Shown here: positions 8,726 through 16,463 of the stretch, one piece after another | How the letters are laid out: every line of letters starts with the position of its first letter | How positions within the stretch are numbered: the stretch's first letter is position 1 | Origin: Deltaproteobacteria bacterium | Lineage (GTDB): Bacteria; Myxococcota_A; UBA796; SXON01 | Reading direction: 5' to 3' | DNA length: 64,000 nt | NCBI GenBank assembly: GCA_014191855.1 | Contig: BJHF01000019.1 | Coordinates: 1 to 64,000 of the forward strand | Made by a program: the position numbers and the translations under genes | Notes under the pieces: generated by a model | Told to the model about the DNA's origin: nothing | Database searches by the model: none | What the model saw: the letters and a program-made list of their open reading frames with translations, nothing else

Positions 8726-10921
8726 ATGGCTTGTCGGTTTGTCGTCGTAGGCGCCGCGCGCGACGGCGTGGGAAAGACGACCTTCGCCGTGAACCTCGCG
8801 TTGTCCCTGCTGAAAGAAACGCGCGGGCGGGTGATGGTGGTGGACCTGGACGTGGGGGGCGTGGGCGACGTCGCGACGCTGCTCGGCATGACGGAGATCC
8901 GCACGATTGGCGACTTCGTGCCGTACGTGGCGCAGTTGACGCCGCAGACGTTTGGCCCGTACATCCAGGCTCATCCCACGGGAATCGGCGTGTTGCCGCT
9001 CGCCGCGAACCCGCAAGCGGCGCGTAAGTTGGCCCCGGAAGGGGTGCGGCAGGTGCTCGACCTCGTGGCCCCGCTGTGCGACTACATCGTGGTGGACGCG
9101 GGCGCGGGGGTGGATCCGATCAACGTGCTCGCGATGGAGAGGGCGGCCGGCATCTTCTTGTTGGCGGAGCCGACGCCGACCGGACTGGCGGCCACACGCC
9201 AGTTCGGCGACCACCTCCAAAGCCTGCACTTCCCGCACGCGTTGGTGAAGGTCGTCGTGAACGCGCACGACCCGCAGAGCCCCATCACCCGCGAAGCCAT
9301 CGCCGCGCGCTTGGGCAGGCCCGCCCTGGTGATCTTCCCCAAGGACGACGCGCTCACCCTGGACGCGGCGCTCAAAGCCGCGCCCTTCGTGATGGACCAG
9401 CCCCGCGCCGCGCTGTCGCGACACTACGACGAACTGGTACGGCAGCTCGTCGAGAAGGGCGTGCTCGACCAGCTCGCGGCGGTGGAGCGGGGGAAAGGTC
9501 AGCAGGTCGGCGGAAAACTCGCCGTCGATGTCACGCAGGAGCAGGACAAGGCGATCGAGGGCTTCATGAAGGCCCGCGGCGGCAACCGCGGCAAGGGCGC
9601 CCGCGAGATGGACGCGCGTACCCGCCTCAAGATGCTCATCCACAAGCGCCTGCCCGAGGTGCTCGACCTGAAGCGCATGGACCGCGAGATCGGCACCCGG
9701 CCCGACAAGGACAAGCTCCTGCGCGAACGCGCGGAAGCCGCCGTGGCCAAGGTGCTCGACGAAGAAGGCGCGAGCGTGACCGACCGCAACGAGCGCCGCC
9801 GCATCGTCAAGGAAGTTTGCGACGAAGCGCTCGCGCTCGGCCCGCTTGAGGACCTGCTGGCGGATGACCGGGTGACGGAAATCATGGTGAACGGGCGCGA
9901 CAACGTGTTTGCCGAGATCAACGGCAAGCTGCGCCGCACCGAGTTCTCGTTCACCGACGATGCGCAGTTGTTGGCCGTGATCGAGCGCATCGTCACCCCG
10001 CTCGGCCGTCGCATCGATGAGAAGTCGCCGATGGTAGACGCGCGCCTCGCCGACGGCAGCCGCGTGAACGCCGTGATCCCGCCGCTCGCGATCGACGGCC
10101 CCTCGATCACCATCCGGAAGTTCGCGCGCGAGCCGCTCGTCGTGGCCGACCTCGTCCGCTTCGGCAGCCTCACCCCCGATCTGGCCGACCTGCTCCGCGC
10201 GTGTGTGCAGGCCCGCCTCAACATCGTCATCTCCGGCGGCACGGGCTCCGGCAAGACGACGCTGCTCAACGTGATGTCGAGCTTCATCCCCGAGGACGAC
10301 CGGATCGTCACCATCGAGGACGCCGCGGAGCTCCAGCTTCGCCAGCCTCACGTCGTGCGCCTGGAGAGCCGCCCGGCCAACATCGAGGGCGTCGGCGAGG
10401 TGAAGATCCGCGACCTTGTGAAGAACTCCCTGCGTATGCGGCCGGACCGCATCATCGTCGGAGAGTGTCGAGGGGCCGAAGCGGTAGACATGCTCCAGGC
10501 GATGAACACCGGTCACGATGGCTCGCTCACGACCGTACACTCCAACTCGCCCCGCGATGCGATCGCGCGCATGGAGACGCTCGTGATGTTCGCCGGCTTG
10601 GACCTCCCCTCCCGCGCCATTCGCGAGCAGATCGCCTCCGCCATCAACATCATCGTGCAGGTGAGCCGGCTCTCCGATGGCTCGCGCCGCATCCTCTCGG
10701 TGTGCGAGGTCGTGGGCATGGAAGCGCAGACGATCACCCTGCAGGAGGTATTCGCGTTCAAGCAGACGGGGCTCGACGCGAACCGCAAGGTGCAAGGCAC
10801 GTTTGGGCCCACGGGCTTCGTTCCCAAATTCGTCTCCAAGCTCGCTGAGCTCGGGATCGAAGTGCCACACGGCATCTTCGCCCCGGCCGGGCATGCCACG
10901 ATCCCCCGCGGGCGGGCCTGA
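8726..10921 (+). CDS. CpaE/TadZ-CpaF/TadA fusion ATPase
   Basis: This 731-residue protein joins two normally separate Tad components. Residues 1-250 are a ParA/MinD-like domain of the CpaE/TadZ type with a deviant Walker A (ARDGVGKTT, 11-19) and a [10 protein letters not shown] Walker B-like strand (119-127). A basic linker at about 250-300 leads into a CpaF/TadA traffic ATPase with Walker [10 protein letters not shown] (504-512), Walker [10 protein letters not shown] (575-583) and the His box near 597. CpaF powers pilus assembly and CpaE/TadZ places the machine at its cellular site. The stop overlaps the tadB start (TGATG). The receiver-like N-terminus of many CpaE proteins is absent. Confidence 0.88.
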   Translation: MACRFVVVGAARDGVGKTTFAVNLALSLLKETRGRVMVVDLDVGGVGDVATLLGMTEIRTIGDFVPYVAQLTPQTFGPYIQAHPTGIGVLPLAANPQAARKLAPEGVRQVLDLVAPLCDYIVVDAGAGVDPINVLAMERAAGIFLLAEPTPTGLAATRQFGDHLQSLHFPHALVKVVVNAHDPQSPITREAIAARLGRPALVIFPKDDALTLDAALKAAPFVMDQPRAALSRHYDELVRQLVEKGVLDQLAAVERGKGQQVGGKLAVDVTQEQDKAIEGFMKARGGNRGKGAREMDARTRLKMLIHKRLPEVLDLKRMDREIGTRPDKDKLLRERAEAAVAKVLDEEGASVTDRNERRRIVKEVCDEALALGPLEDLLADDRVTEIMVNGRDNVFAEINGKLRRTEFSFTDDAQLLAVIERIVTPLGRRIDEKSPMVDARLADGSRVNAVIPPLAIDGPSITIRKFAREPLVVADLVRFGSLTPDLADLLRACVQARLNIVISGGTGSGKTTLLNVMSSFIPEDDRIVTIEDAAELQLRQPHVVRLESRPANIEGVGEVKIRDLVKNSLRMRPDRIIVGECRGAEAVDMLQAMNTGHDGSLTTVHSNSPRDAIARMETLVMFAGLDLPSRAIREQIASAINIIVQVSRLSDGSRRILSVCEVVGMEAQTITLQEVFAFKQTGLDANRKVQGTFGPTGFVPKFVSKLAELGIEVPHGIFAPAGHATIPRGRA

Positions 10922-11859
10922 TGTTGGAGCTTCTTCCCCAGTGGTGGGACGGCCTCACGTTCTTTCGGCTCTCGACCTTCGGGGTTGCGGTGCTGGCGTG
11001 GTTGGCCGTCGGGTGGTTCGCGGCCCCCAAGCTCTGGGCGCTCTTCGATGAGCTGACGCTCGGCTACGTGCGCTGGATGCAGGCCGAGTTCGACCGGATG
11101 TTCCTGGAGGTGTCGCCCACGCTGTGCATGGTCAGCATCGTAACCAGCGTGTGCCTGTTCGGTGCCTTCGGGATGTTCCTCACCAGCGGCCTGCCGTGGT
11201 CCGCGTGGTACCACATCATCCGGGCGTTGGTCGTAGGCATCCTCGTCGTCGGCCCCTTCGGGCTCCCCACCGGCTACCGCCTCCCCCGCGCCATCGTGGA
11301 GTGGATGTGGCAGCGCCGCATCGACCTGTTCGAGGATCAGCTCCTCGACGCGCTGGCGTTCATGTCCAACGGCTTGAAGTCGGGTTTGTCCCTGCTCCAG
11401 AGCATGGACATGGTGCGAGAGGAGCTGCCCAACCCGATCAGCCAGGAGTTCGCGCTCACGCTCAACCACCAGCGCCTCGGCATGCCGCTTGAAGATGCGC
11501 TGCTCGGCCTGGAAAAGCGGATCGGCACGGAGGACGTGCAGATCATCGTCACCAGCATCAACATCTTGCGCCAGTCAGGCGGTAATCTGGCGGAGACCTT
11601 CGACACGGTCGCCAACACCATCCGTGAGCGCAAGAAGGTGTCCGGCAAGGTGAAGTCCCTCACCGCACAGGGCGTGGCCCAGGGCGTGATCATCGTGCTC
11701 ATGCCGTTTGTGCTCACGTTCGCGCTGTGGGTGATCGATCCGGTGCTCATCTCGCGGCTGTGGACCACCGCCTTGGGTTGGGCGCTGTTGTTCCTCATGC
11801 TCACGCTGCAGGTGATCGGGAGTGTCTTGATTCGGAAGATTGTGAAGGTGGAGGTTTGA
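10921..11859 (+). CDS. tadB: Tad inner-membrane platform protein TadB
   Basis: This 312-residue protein has two N-terminal membrane helices, a cytoplasmic type II secretion F (GspF) domain (LLDALAFMSNGLKSGLSLLQ, residues about 140-265) and two C-terminal helices. TadB and TadC form the inner-membrane platform that couples the CpaF ATPase to pilin polymerisation. Here the gene ends the + strand run and no TadC, TadD or TadG follows, so the partner must be elsewhere or TadB acts alone. Start and stop are fixed by the 1-nt overlap with the upstream fusion gene. Confidence 0.85.
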   Translation: MLELLPQWWDGLTFFRLSTFGVAVLAWLAVGWFAAPKLWALFDELTLGYVRWMQAEFDRMFLEVSPTLCMVSIVTSVCLFGAFGMFLTSGLPWSAWYHIIRALVVGILVVGPFGLPTGYRLPRAIVEWMWQRRIDLFEDQLLDALAFMSNGLKSGLSLLQSMDMVREELPNPISQEFALTLNHQRLGMPLEDALLGLEKRIGTEDVQIIVTSINILRQSGGNLAETFDTVANTIRERKKVSGKVKSLTAQGVAQGVIIVLMPFVLTFALWVIDPVLISRLWTTALGWALLFLMLTLQVIGSVLIRKIVKVEV

Positions 11860-12227
11860 CCCCCAGATGGACGTAGGGGCGGCTTCCGACTCCCGAATCC
11901 TCGAGCGGCGCGCCGAGGAGCAGTACCCGCATCCCATCGCGAGCGCGTGGATGCGCGGCTCCCCGCCCATCCCCCTCCAAATGTGACTTCGCGCCGACCA
12001 TCCCCTCTCCCACGTGAAACCGCCAGCGCTCTTCGCCCAATTCGCGACCAGCGCCTGGGCTCCCGCACCAACCAACGCCGCTTATCGGCGAGTCGAACGC
12101 CTCGATCCCACCGCGCGCCGACCGCGATTCACAATTTGGAGGGGATGCTCGCCCGATTGTCACCTTTCCGGGGGCATGGTCGCCAGGCGCGGGCGAACCG
12201 GCGCGGCTTTGGACGGCCGCTCCCCGT
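11860..12227. other. Gene-free convergent gap holding repeat element copy 1
   Basis: This 368-bp gap separates the 3' ends of tadB (+) and the AgmX-tail gene (-). Reading frames through it lack gene-like composition. Its only clear content is the four-motif inverted element at 11967-12179, described separately. No tRNA or T-tract terminator was seen. Confidence 0.7.
11967..12179. repeat. 31-bp-period double-motif inverted element, copy 1
   Basis: Two direct units begin at 11967 (CCATCCCCCTCCAAATGTGA) and 11998 (CCATCCCCTCTCCCACGTGA). Two inverted units on the other strand begin at 12148 (GCATCCCCTCCAAATTGTGA) and 12179 (CCATGCCCCCGGAAAGGTGA). Both pairs have a period of exactly 31 bp. The arms face inward across about 105 bp of unrelated sequence. 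The same architecture occurs at 15432-15633 and 43870-44072. It sits between converging genes, which argues against a simple promoter operator. Confidence 0.75.
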
Positions 12228-13007
12228 CTACTGCCCCCTCACCAACCACGCGTACTCGTCCACCGTGCCGCTGAACCCGCGGTCGAAGCGCATCGAGCGC
12301 ACGGCCTTCACGATGCAGGCGCCCAGCTCGACGTCGCCGGTGGTGTTCGTGACGATCGCCGCGTCTCTGACTATCCCCGCGACGATGCTCCAGCTCACCC
12401 CAACGCGCCCGGCGACGTCATTGCACATCATCGCGTTCTGCACGCAAGTCTCGATGCGGCCCTTCGAGCCGCGGACCACCCGCTGGACTTCGCCGGCGTT
12501 GCCAGTGGCAGCGCCGCCAGAGGCGCCGGCGAGCTTGGGATCGTCCGCGTAGGCGGCCGACGCGGGCGGATCGGCGAGCACCAGGGCGCCTTGCTCCGCC
12601 TCGACCTGGGGCTTGCGCGACCCTCCGCTCCCGCACACGGTAACGCCGGTGGGGCAACGCTCCGTGCCCTCGGCGTGGAGCCACGGTCCAGGCACTCGGC
12701 GAGTGCACGCCTCGGCGAGCGCCGGCTCGACGATCCGTTCGCAGAGCGCCGCGCTCCAGCATCGGGTCTCCACCACCTGCATCCAGGCGCGGGCCTGCTC
12801 CCACCGCTCCGGCCGGAGCGCCTCGATCGCCCTCTCCCCTTCCGTAGGGCTCCGGTCCCAGGCCTCCAAGGCAAGCCGCACCCGGCAGTCTGAGGCGTTC
12901 TCGCCCCGCCAAACGTCGGCGCAGTCGTCGGGGTTCGCGGCCGGCGCACCGCAGGCGGCGGCGGTCGCGAGAATCAGGAGGAGCGCGCGGGGGAGGCGGT
13001 GGAGCAC
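12228..13007 (-). CDS. Lipoprotein with AgmX/PglI-type C-terminal domain
   Basis: From the GTG at 13007 the protein has 259 residues and a lipobox (LLLILATAAAC). It then has a Cys-rich N-terminal half and a C-terminal domain with GRIETCVQNAM, GRVGVSWSIVAGIV and LGACIVKAVRSMRFD. That pattern matches the myxobacterial AgmX/PglI C-terminal tail, a TonB-C-like fold found in gliding-motility and envelope proteins. A paralogue lies at 15710-16459 with the same GRIETCVQ core. The start is chosen because it places the signal peptide correctly; a longer frame to 13133 lacks support. Confidence 0.6.
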   Translation of the reverse strand: MLHRLPRALLLILATAAACGAPAANPDDCADVWRGENASDCRVRLALEAWDRSPTEGERAIEALRPERWEQARAWMQVVETRCWSAALCERIVEPALAEACTRRVPGPWLHAEGTERCPTGVTVCGSGGSRKPQVEAEQGALVLADPPASAAYADDPKLAGASGGAATGNAGEVQRVVRGSKGRIETCVQNAMMCNDVAGRVGVSWSIVAGIVRDAAIVTNTTGDVELGACIVKAVRSMRFDRGFSGTVDEYAWLVRGQ

Positions 13008-13134
13008 GTCGGGATCGTAACGCCGCCGACCCAGGCGCCGCGATCCGCAGCGAAGCCGTCGATCTCCTAGCGGGGAACCGCGGATCGCCCAAATTCGATC
13101 TGTGATTGGTGTGTCGCGACAGGCGCCGCCCACC

Positions 13135-13914
13135 TCACCACCGCCGCTGAACCTGCCCCAGAACGGTCGGGATGGCCTCGTCGGCGAGGGCTACAAATGG
13201 CAACGCAAATCCCAGATCGGCTTGCCAACCCCCGCCAAAGTCGCGACGGACGAGCGTGCGGACGTGCACGGGGGCGGGATCGAAGATGAGCTCCGCCTCC
13301 CCGACGAAAAACCAGCCGGGCGCGACGGGTTGCACGGTGGCCACGGCGGTGCCCCCTGCGGGCAATCCTAACCAGTCGAGGTCGCTGCCCGTGAACACCT
13401 GCCACACCCAGCGCTCCGTCGCGCCTTCGTAGCTCAAGCTCAGCGTGTTCGTTGGCACCGTGGCCGAGGCGATCGCGCCCCACCAGGCCACATCGCCGAG
13501 CGGGGTGGCGGGGCGCGCTCCGGTGGCAATCGAGGCGCGAACGCCGAGCGCGTGCGTGACTTTTCTTCCAAGAATGCCGCGAACGTTCAGCACCGTGTTC
13601 CCCATGCCCGCGCCGCTCCACCGCTCACTCCACGCTGCGGTGCCCAACACCTCCGCCGAAACACTGAACGATCGCCAGGCGAGCTGCCCCCCGAGCGTCA
13701 CCTCTCCCACCTGCGGGCCTTCCGCGCTTCCTGAAAATAACAGTCGCGACGTGAATGTGTGGCCGCCGGCGGGCATTACGACGCGATACCCGGTGGTGCC
13801 GTGGCGGGGCAACGGCGCAAGCACCGGGCGCGGGTGTGGTTCGGGTAAGGGTTGGAACGCCGCAGGCTCCGCGTTCGCGGCCTCGACGAGAAGAGCTAGC
13901 AGAAAGCGGATCAT
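13135..13914 (-). CDS. Secreted beta-barrel-like hypothetical protein
   Basis: This 259-residue protein has a signal peptide (MIRFLLALLVEAANA), a Pro-rich segment, and then alternating hydrophobic/polar strands (LLFSGSAEGPQVGEVTLGGQ, RSFSVSAEVLG) ending in an aromatic residue (VQRRW). A terminal Trp or Phe and amphipathic strands suggest a small outer-membrane barrel. No named family is recognised. The ATG overlaps the stop of the upstream membrane-protein gene (ATGA), so the two are co-translated. Confidence 0.55.
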   Translation of the reverse strand: MIRFLLALLVEAANAEPAAFQPLPEPHPRPVLAPLPRHGTTGYRVVMPAGGHTFTSRLLFSGSAEGPQVGEVTLGGQLAWRSFSVSAEVLGTAAWSERWSGAGMGNTVLNVRGILGRKVTHALGVRASIATGARPATPLGDVAWWGAIASATVPTNTLSLSYEGATERWVWQVFTGSDLDWLGLPAGGTAVATVQPVAPGWFFVGEAELIFDPAPVHVRTLVRRDFGGGWQADLGFALPFVALADEAIPTVLGQVQRRW

Positions 13915-14792
13915 GCCGCGGGATCCGTCCACCCCGAGTCCGCCACCGGGTCGCACGCATCCTGCAACGCGGTCGTGAGCCCTTGGGCATCCGCGCACGC
14001 CGCTGCGTCGGTGATCGGCACACCAGCCGCATCGCCCGTGACGAAGTGGACGGTCGGCAGCGCGGCATGCCAGAAGCCCAGCTCGTTGGGGTCCTTCTCC
14101 TCCCAAGGGCCGATCTGCCAGGTGTAGGCGGTGTTCGCCGCGAGGCCGTCGCGAGCGCAAACGGCGAGCCAGCCCGTGTCATCGAGGCGGGCCACGATCA
14201 AGGCGACTTCGTTTCCGTCCTCAGCGGTGAGCCGCATCCCCTCGGTGAAGCCGGCGGTGTCCGGCGGATAATACGTGAGCTGGAGCTCGAGCGGCCGACT
14301 CGCTTCCCAATCAGGGGTGGCTTCGCACGGCCAGCTTGCCGGAGTGGGGAGGACCTCGTCGACGGGCGTGGTGGCGAGCAGCGCCCCCGCCAGCGGGAAG
14401 AGCGCGAACACCGGTGAGAGCCGCGCCCGGTGCGGCCGCGACCAGACCCAAACCGCGGCCAACAGCGCCGGAAGCACCACCAGATCGCCGATATCTGCGA
14501 CGTGGCGCGAACTGAAGAAGTGGCCCAGCGGCGGCCAGAGCTGGAGCGTGATGAACGCCATCGCGGTTGCCAACAGCGCGACCCACTTCGCCAACGCCGG
14601 CTTGACACCCGATAGTTCAAGGATCGCCGCGGCGAACACGGGCGCGACCACCAGGAACGCCGCGTCCGAGAGCTTGCCGCTCAGCCACCCCGGCGCCCAT
14701 ACCCGCAGCCCGAAGTCGTTGACGACGATGAGCACGGCCGCGCCAAGCACCGCGGGATGGGCGGCGGCGGGAACGGAGGAGCGCGCGTTCAC
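13911..14792 (-). CDS. Polytopic membrane protein of unknown function
   Basis: From the GTG at 14792 the 293-residue product has about five hydrophobic helices in its first 170 residues (AVLGAAVLIVVNDFGLRVWA, FLVVAPVFAAAILEL, KWVALLATAMAFITLQLW). A soluble C-terminal domain of about 120 residues follows, rich in acidic residues and containing four Cys. The GKLSDAAFL motif after the first helix is distinctive but not one I can assign. It is translationally coupled to the barrel-like protein downstream. The GTG start is preferred because the upstream in-frame extension is Arg-rich and unlike the rest. Confidence 0.55.
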   Translation of the reverse strand: MNARSSVPAAAHPAVLGAAVLIVVNDFGLRVWAPGWLSGKLSDAAFLVVAPVFAAAILELSGVKPALAKWVALLATAMAFITLQLWPPLGHFFSSRHVADIGDLVVLPALLAAVWVWSRPHRARLSPVFALFPLAGALLATTPVDEVLPTPASWPCEATPDWEASRPLELQLTYYPPDTAGFTEGMRLTAEDGNEVALIVARLDDTGWLAVCARDGLAANTAYTWQIGPWEEKDPNELGFWHAALPTVHFVTGDAAGVPITDAAACADAQGLTTALQDACDPVADSGWTDPAA

Positions 14793-14850
14793 CTGGCGAG
14801 TGTAGCGGATTCGCCGGGAGGAGGGCGCAGTTGCGCGTCGTGCCGCAACG

Positions 14851-15351
14851 TCACCGCGTCGGTGGAGCGTAGGGTCGCTTCGCCGCCGGCAGATCGAAGC
14901 GAAGCCCGAGCCGCGCACCGACGTCCACCGTTCGCACCCAGTCCGTTTGGTCAAGGGGCGTGGACCAGAGCACGTCTGCGTCCACGAGCGTGTCGAGCGC
15001 TACGTTGGGCGCCACCCACCACTCAAGGCCGGCGCCGAGGTTGGGACCCACGCCGAGACGACCGCCCGCCTCGCGGGGAGGAACGTCCCGATTCCCGTAG
15101 GCCACGCCAGCGTGGATGTAGGGCACCCAGGTTGCCGTGGGTGCCGGCGTCCACACGAGGTTCAACCTGGCGGTCATGGCGTACCGGTCGTCGAGGCGCA
15201 GGCTCGTGTCGACGTCGAGGCCCCAGCCGTCGCGCCAGGACACGCGGAACGCGGGCGGCACCGGGAGGGGGATCGAGGCCATGGGCGCGGCGCCGATCTC
15301 GGCCTCCACCCCGCCGAACAGGCCAACCGTGAAGTGAAGGGGGAACAGCAT
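14851..15351 (-). CDS. Porin-like outer-membrane hypothetical protein
   Basis: The 166-residue product begins MLFPLHFTVGLFGGVEAEIG and contains repeated amphipathic strands with Gly and aromatic girdle residues (LGVGPNLGAGLEWWVAPNVA, VGARLGLRFDLPA). This looks like an eight-stranded outer-membrane barrel. No cleavable signal is obvious in this start, and the first residues could themselves act as the signal. The C-terminus continues past the last strand by about ten residues. Repeat element copy 2 lies in its upstream region. Confidence 0.5.
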   Translation of the reverse strand: MLFPLHFTVGLFGGVEAEIGAAPMASIPLPVPPAFRVSWRDGWGLDVDTSLRLDDRYAMTARLNLVWTPAPTATWVPYIHAGVAYGNRDVPPREAGGRLGVGPNLGAGLEWWVAPNVALDTLVDADVLWSTPLDQTDWVRTVDVGARLGLRFDLPAAKRPYAPPTR

Positions 15352-15709
15352 GGCGGTGCCGTACGCGCGGGGCCGCGAGCTATTCGGCGGCGCTGCACGC
15401 CGCAGCGACGCAGCGCCCGACGACGAAGGGCGCATCCCCGCCCAGATGAAACGGGCGCAGGGCCATCCCTGGCCAGATGAAACGACCACCCCGCTGCCGC
15501 GGAAATCGGTCCCGCTCGTCACGGGGATACGCCCGCTATTCGGAGGCGCCGCAGGGCTTCGCGCGGTCTGGAGGCCGAGACGTTTCATCCAGCCCGGGAT
15601 GCGAAAAAGTCGGTTTCATCCAGGGGGGGATGGGCGCTCGCGGCGGCGGGCGCGGTCCCCCGCCCCGGCGGCACGTTCGGCCGCTCTCCCAGGCTCCAAG
15701 CCCGCCCCC
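15352..15709. other. Gene-free gap holding repeat element copy 2
   Basis: This 358-bp stretch lies between two minus-strand genes. The long reading frame crossing it on the minus strand is an upstream extension of the barrel-like gene, without a convincing start. Its content is the inverted four-motif element at 15432-15633. Confidence 0.7.
15432..15633. repeat. 31-bp-period double-motif inverted element, copy 2
   Basis: Direct units begin at 15432 (GCATCCCCGCCCAGATGAAA) and 15463 (CCATCCCTGGCCAGATGAAA). Inverted units begin at 15602 (GCATCCCGGGCTGGATGAAA) and 15633 (CCATCCCCCCCTGGATGAAA). The period within each pair is exactly 31 bp and the arms are 96 bp apart. The units in this copy resemble each other more than those in the other copies. 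Each also contains an internal CATC/GATG dyad. Confidence 0.8.
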
Positions 15710-16459
15710 TCAGCGCCCCGACACCACCCAAGCATACTCGTCCACATGCGCCACCAGCTCCGGATCGAAGCGCATCTTCCCCACCTGTTTCGCGATGCAC
15801 CTCGCCAGCTCGTCGTTCGCGGTCGTGTTCTTGGTGACCACGACGTTTTGGGCGAGGCCCTGTGACAGGTCGAACCCCACCCCCACCCGGCCCGCGGTGC
15901 TGGGATCGATCATCAACGCGACCTGCACACAGGTCTCGATCCGGCCCTTCGAAGCTCGGATCGTGGCCTGGATGGCGCCCGCGTCGCCGGCCTTGACGTC
16001 GATGTGCCCCACGCGCGGCACCTCCGCCCGGTCCTCCTCCACCGCAGGCTTCACCGGATCCGCGAGTATCTTCGCCGTCTCCGGACACTTCGTCCCCGAC
16101 GCATGTTTCCACGGACGTGCGACCACGCTCAGGCAGCTCTCGACGAACGTGGGCTCGCCGATGTGTTTGCAGTATTCCCGACAAGAGGCCACGGTCTCGA
16201 CGACGCGGTACCACGCGTAGTCGCGCTCGAACGGCTCCGGCAATGCTGCAATCGCCGCCTTCCCCGCGACCGGATTCCGCGCGAACGCCTCGACGGCAAG
16301 GCGAATGCGACAATCCACGGCGTGCTCCCGACGCCAAAAGTCCGTACAACGCGCGGGGACCGCGGCCGGCTCGCCCCGCCACATCCCGGCGCCCACGCTC
16401 GTCGTCACGATCACGCCCACGACGACGACGACAATCAAAGTCGCGACGCGCCAGCGCAC
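15710..16459 (-). CDS. Membrane-anchored protein with AgmX/PglI-type tail
   Basis: This 249-residue product (GTG start) has an N-terminal membrane helix (VATLIVVVVVGVIVTTSV), a Cys-containing middle region and a C-terminal domain with GRIETCVQVALM, GRVGVGFDLSQGLA and ARCIAKQVGKMRFD. The domain matches its paralogue at 12228-13007 and the AgmX/PglI tail family. The N-terminal half is also related (CTDFWRREHAVDCRIRLAVE against CADVWRGENASDCRVRLALE), so the two arose by duplication of the whole gene. It starts 4 bp after the sulfotransferase stop, suggesting an operon. Confidence 0.6.
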   Translation of the reverse strand: MRWRVATLIVVVVVGVIVTTSVGAGMWRGEPAAVPARCTDFWRREHAVDCRIRLAVEAFARNPVAGKAAIAALPEPFERDYAWYRVVETVASCREYCKHIGEPTFVESCLSVVARPWKHASGTKCPETAKILADPVKPAVEEDRAEVPRVGHIDVKAGDAGAIQATIRASKGRIETCVQVALMIDPSTAGRVGVGFDLSQGLAQNVVVTKNTTANDELARCIAKQVGKMRFDPELVAHVDEYAWVVSGR

Positions 16460-16463
16460 CGCG

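Noticed and set aside
11860-12227. tRNA or small-gene content in the gap after tadB
   Set aside because: No T-loop GTTCGAATC-like motif and no frame with gene-like composition. The only structured content is the repeat element.
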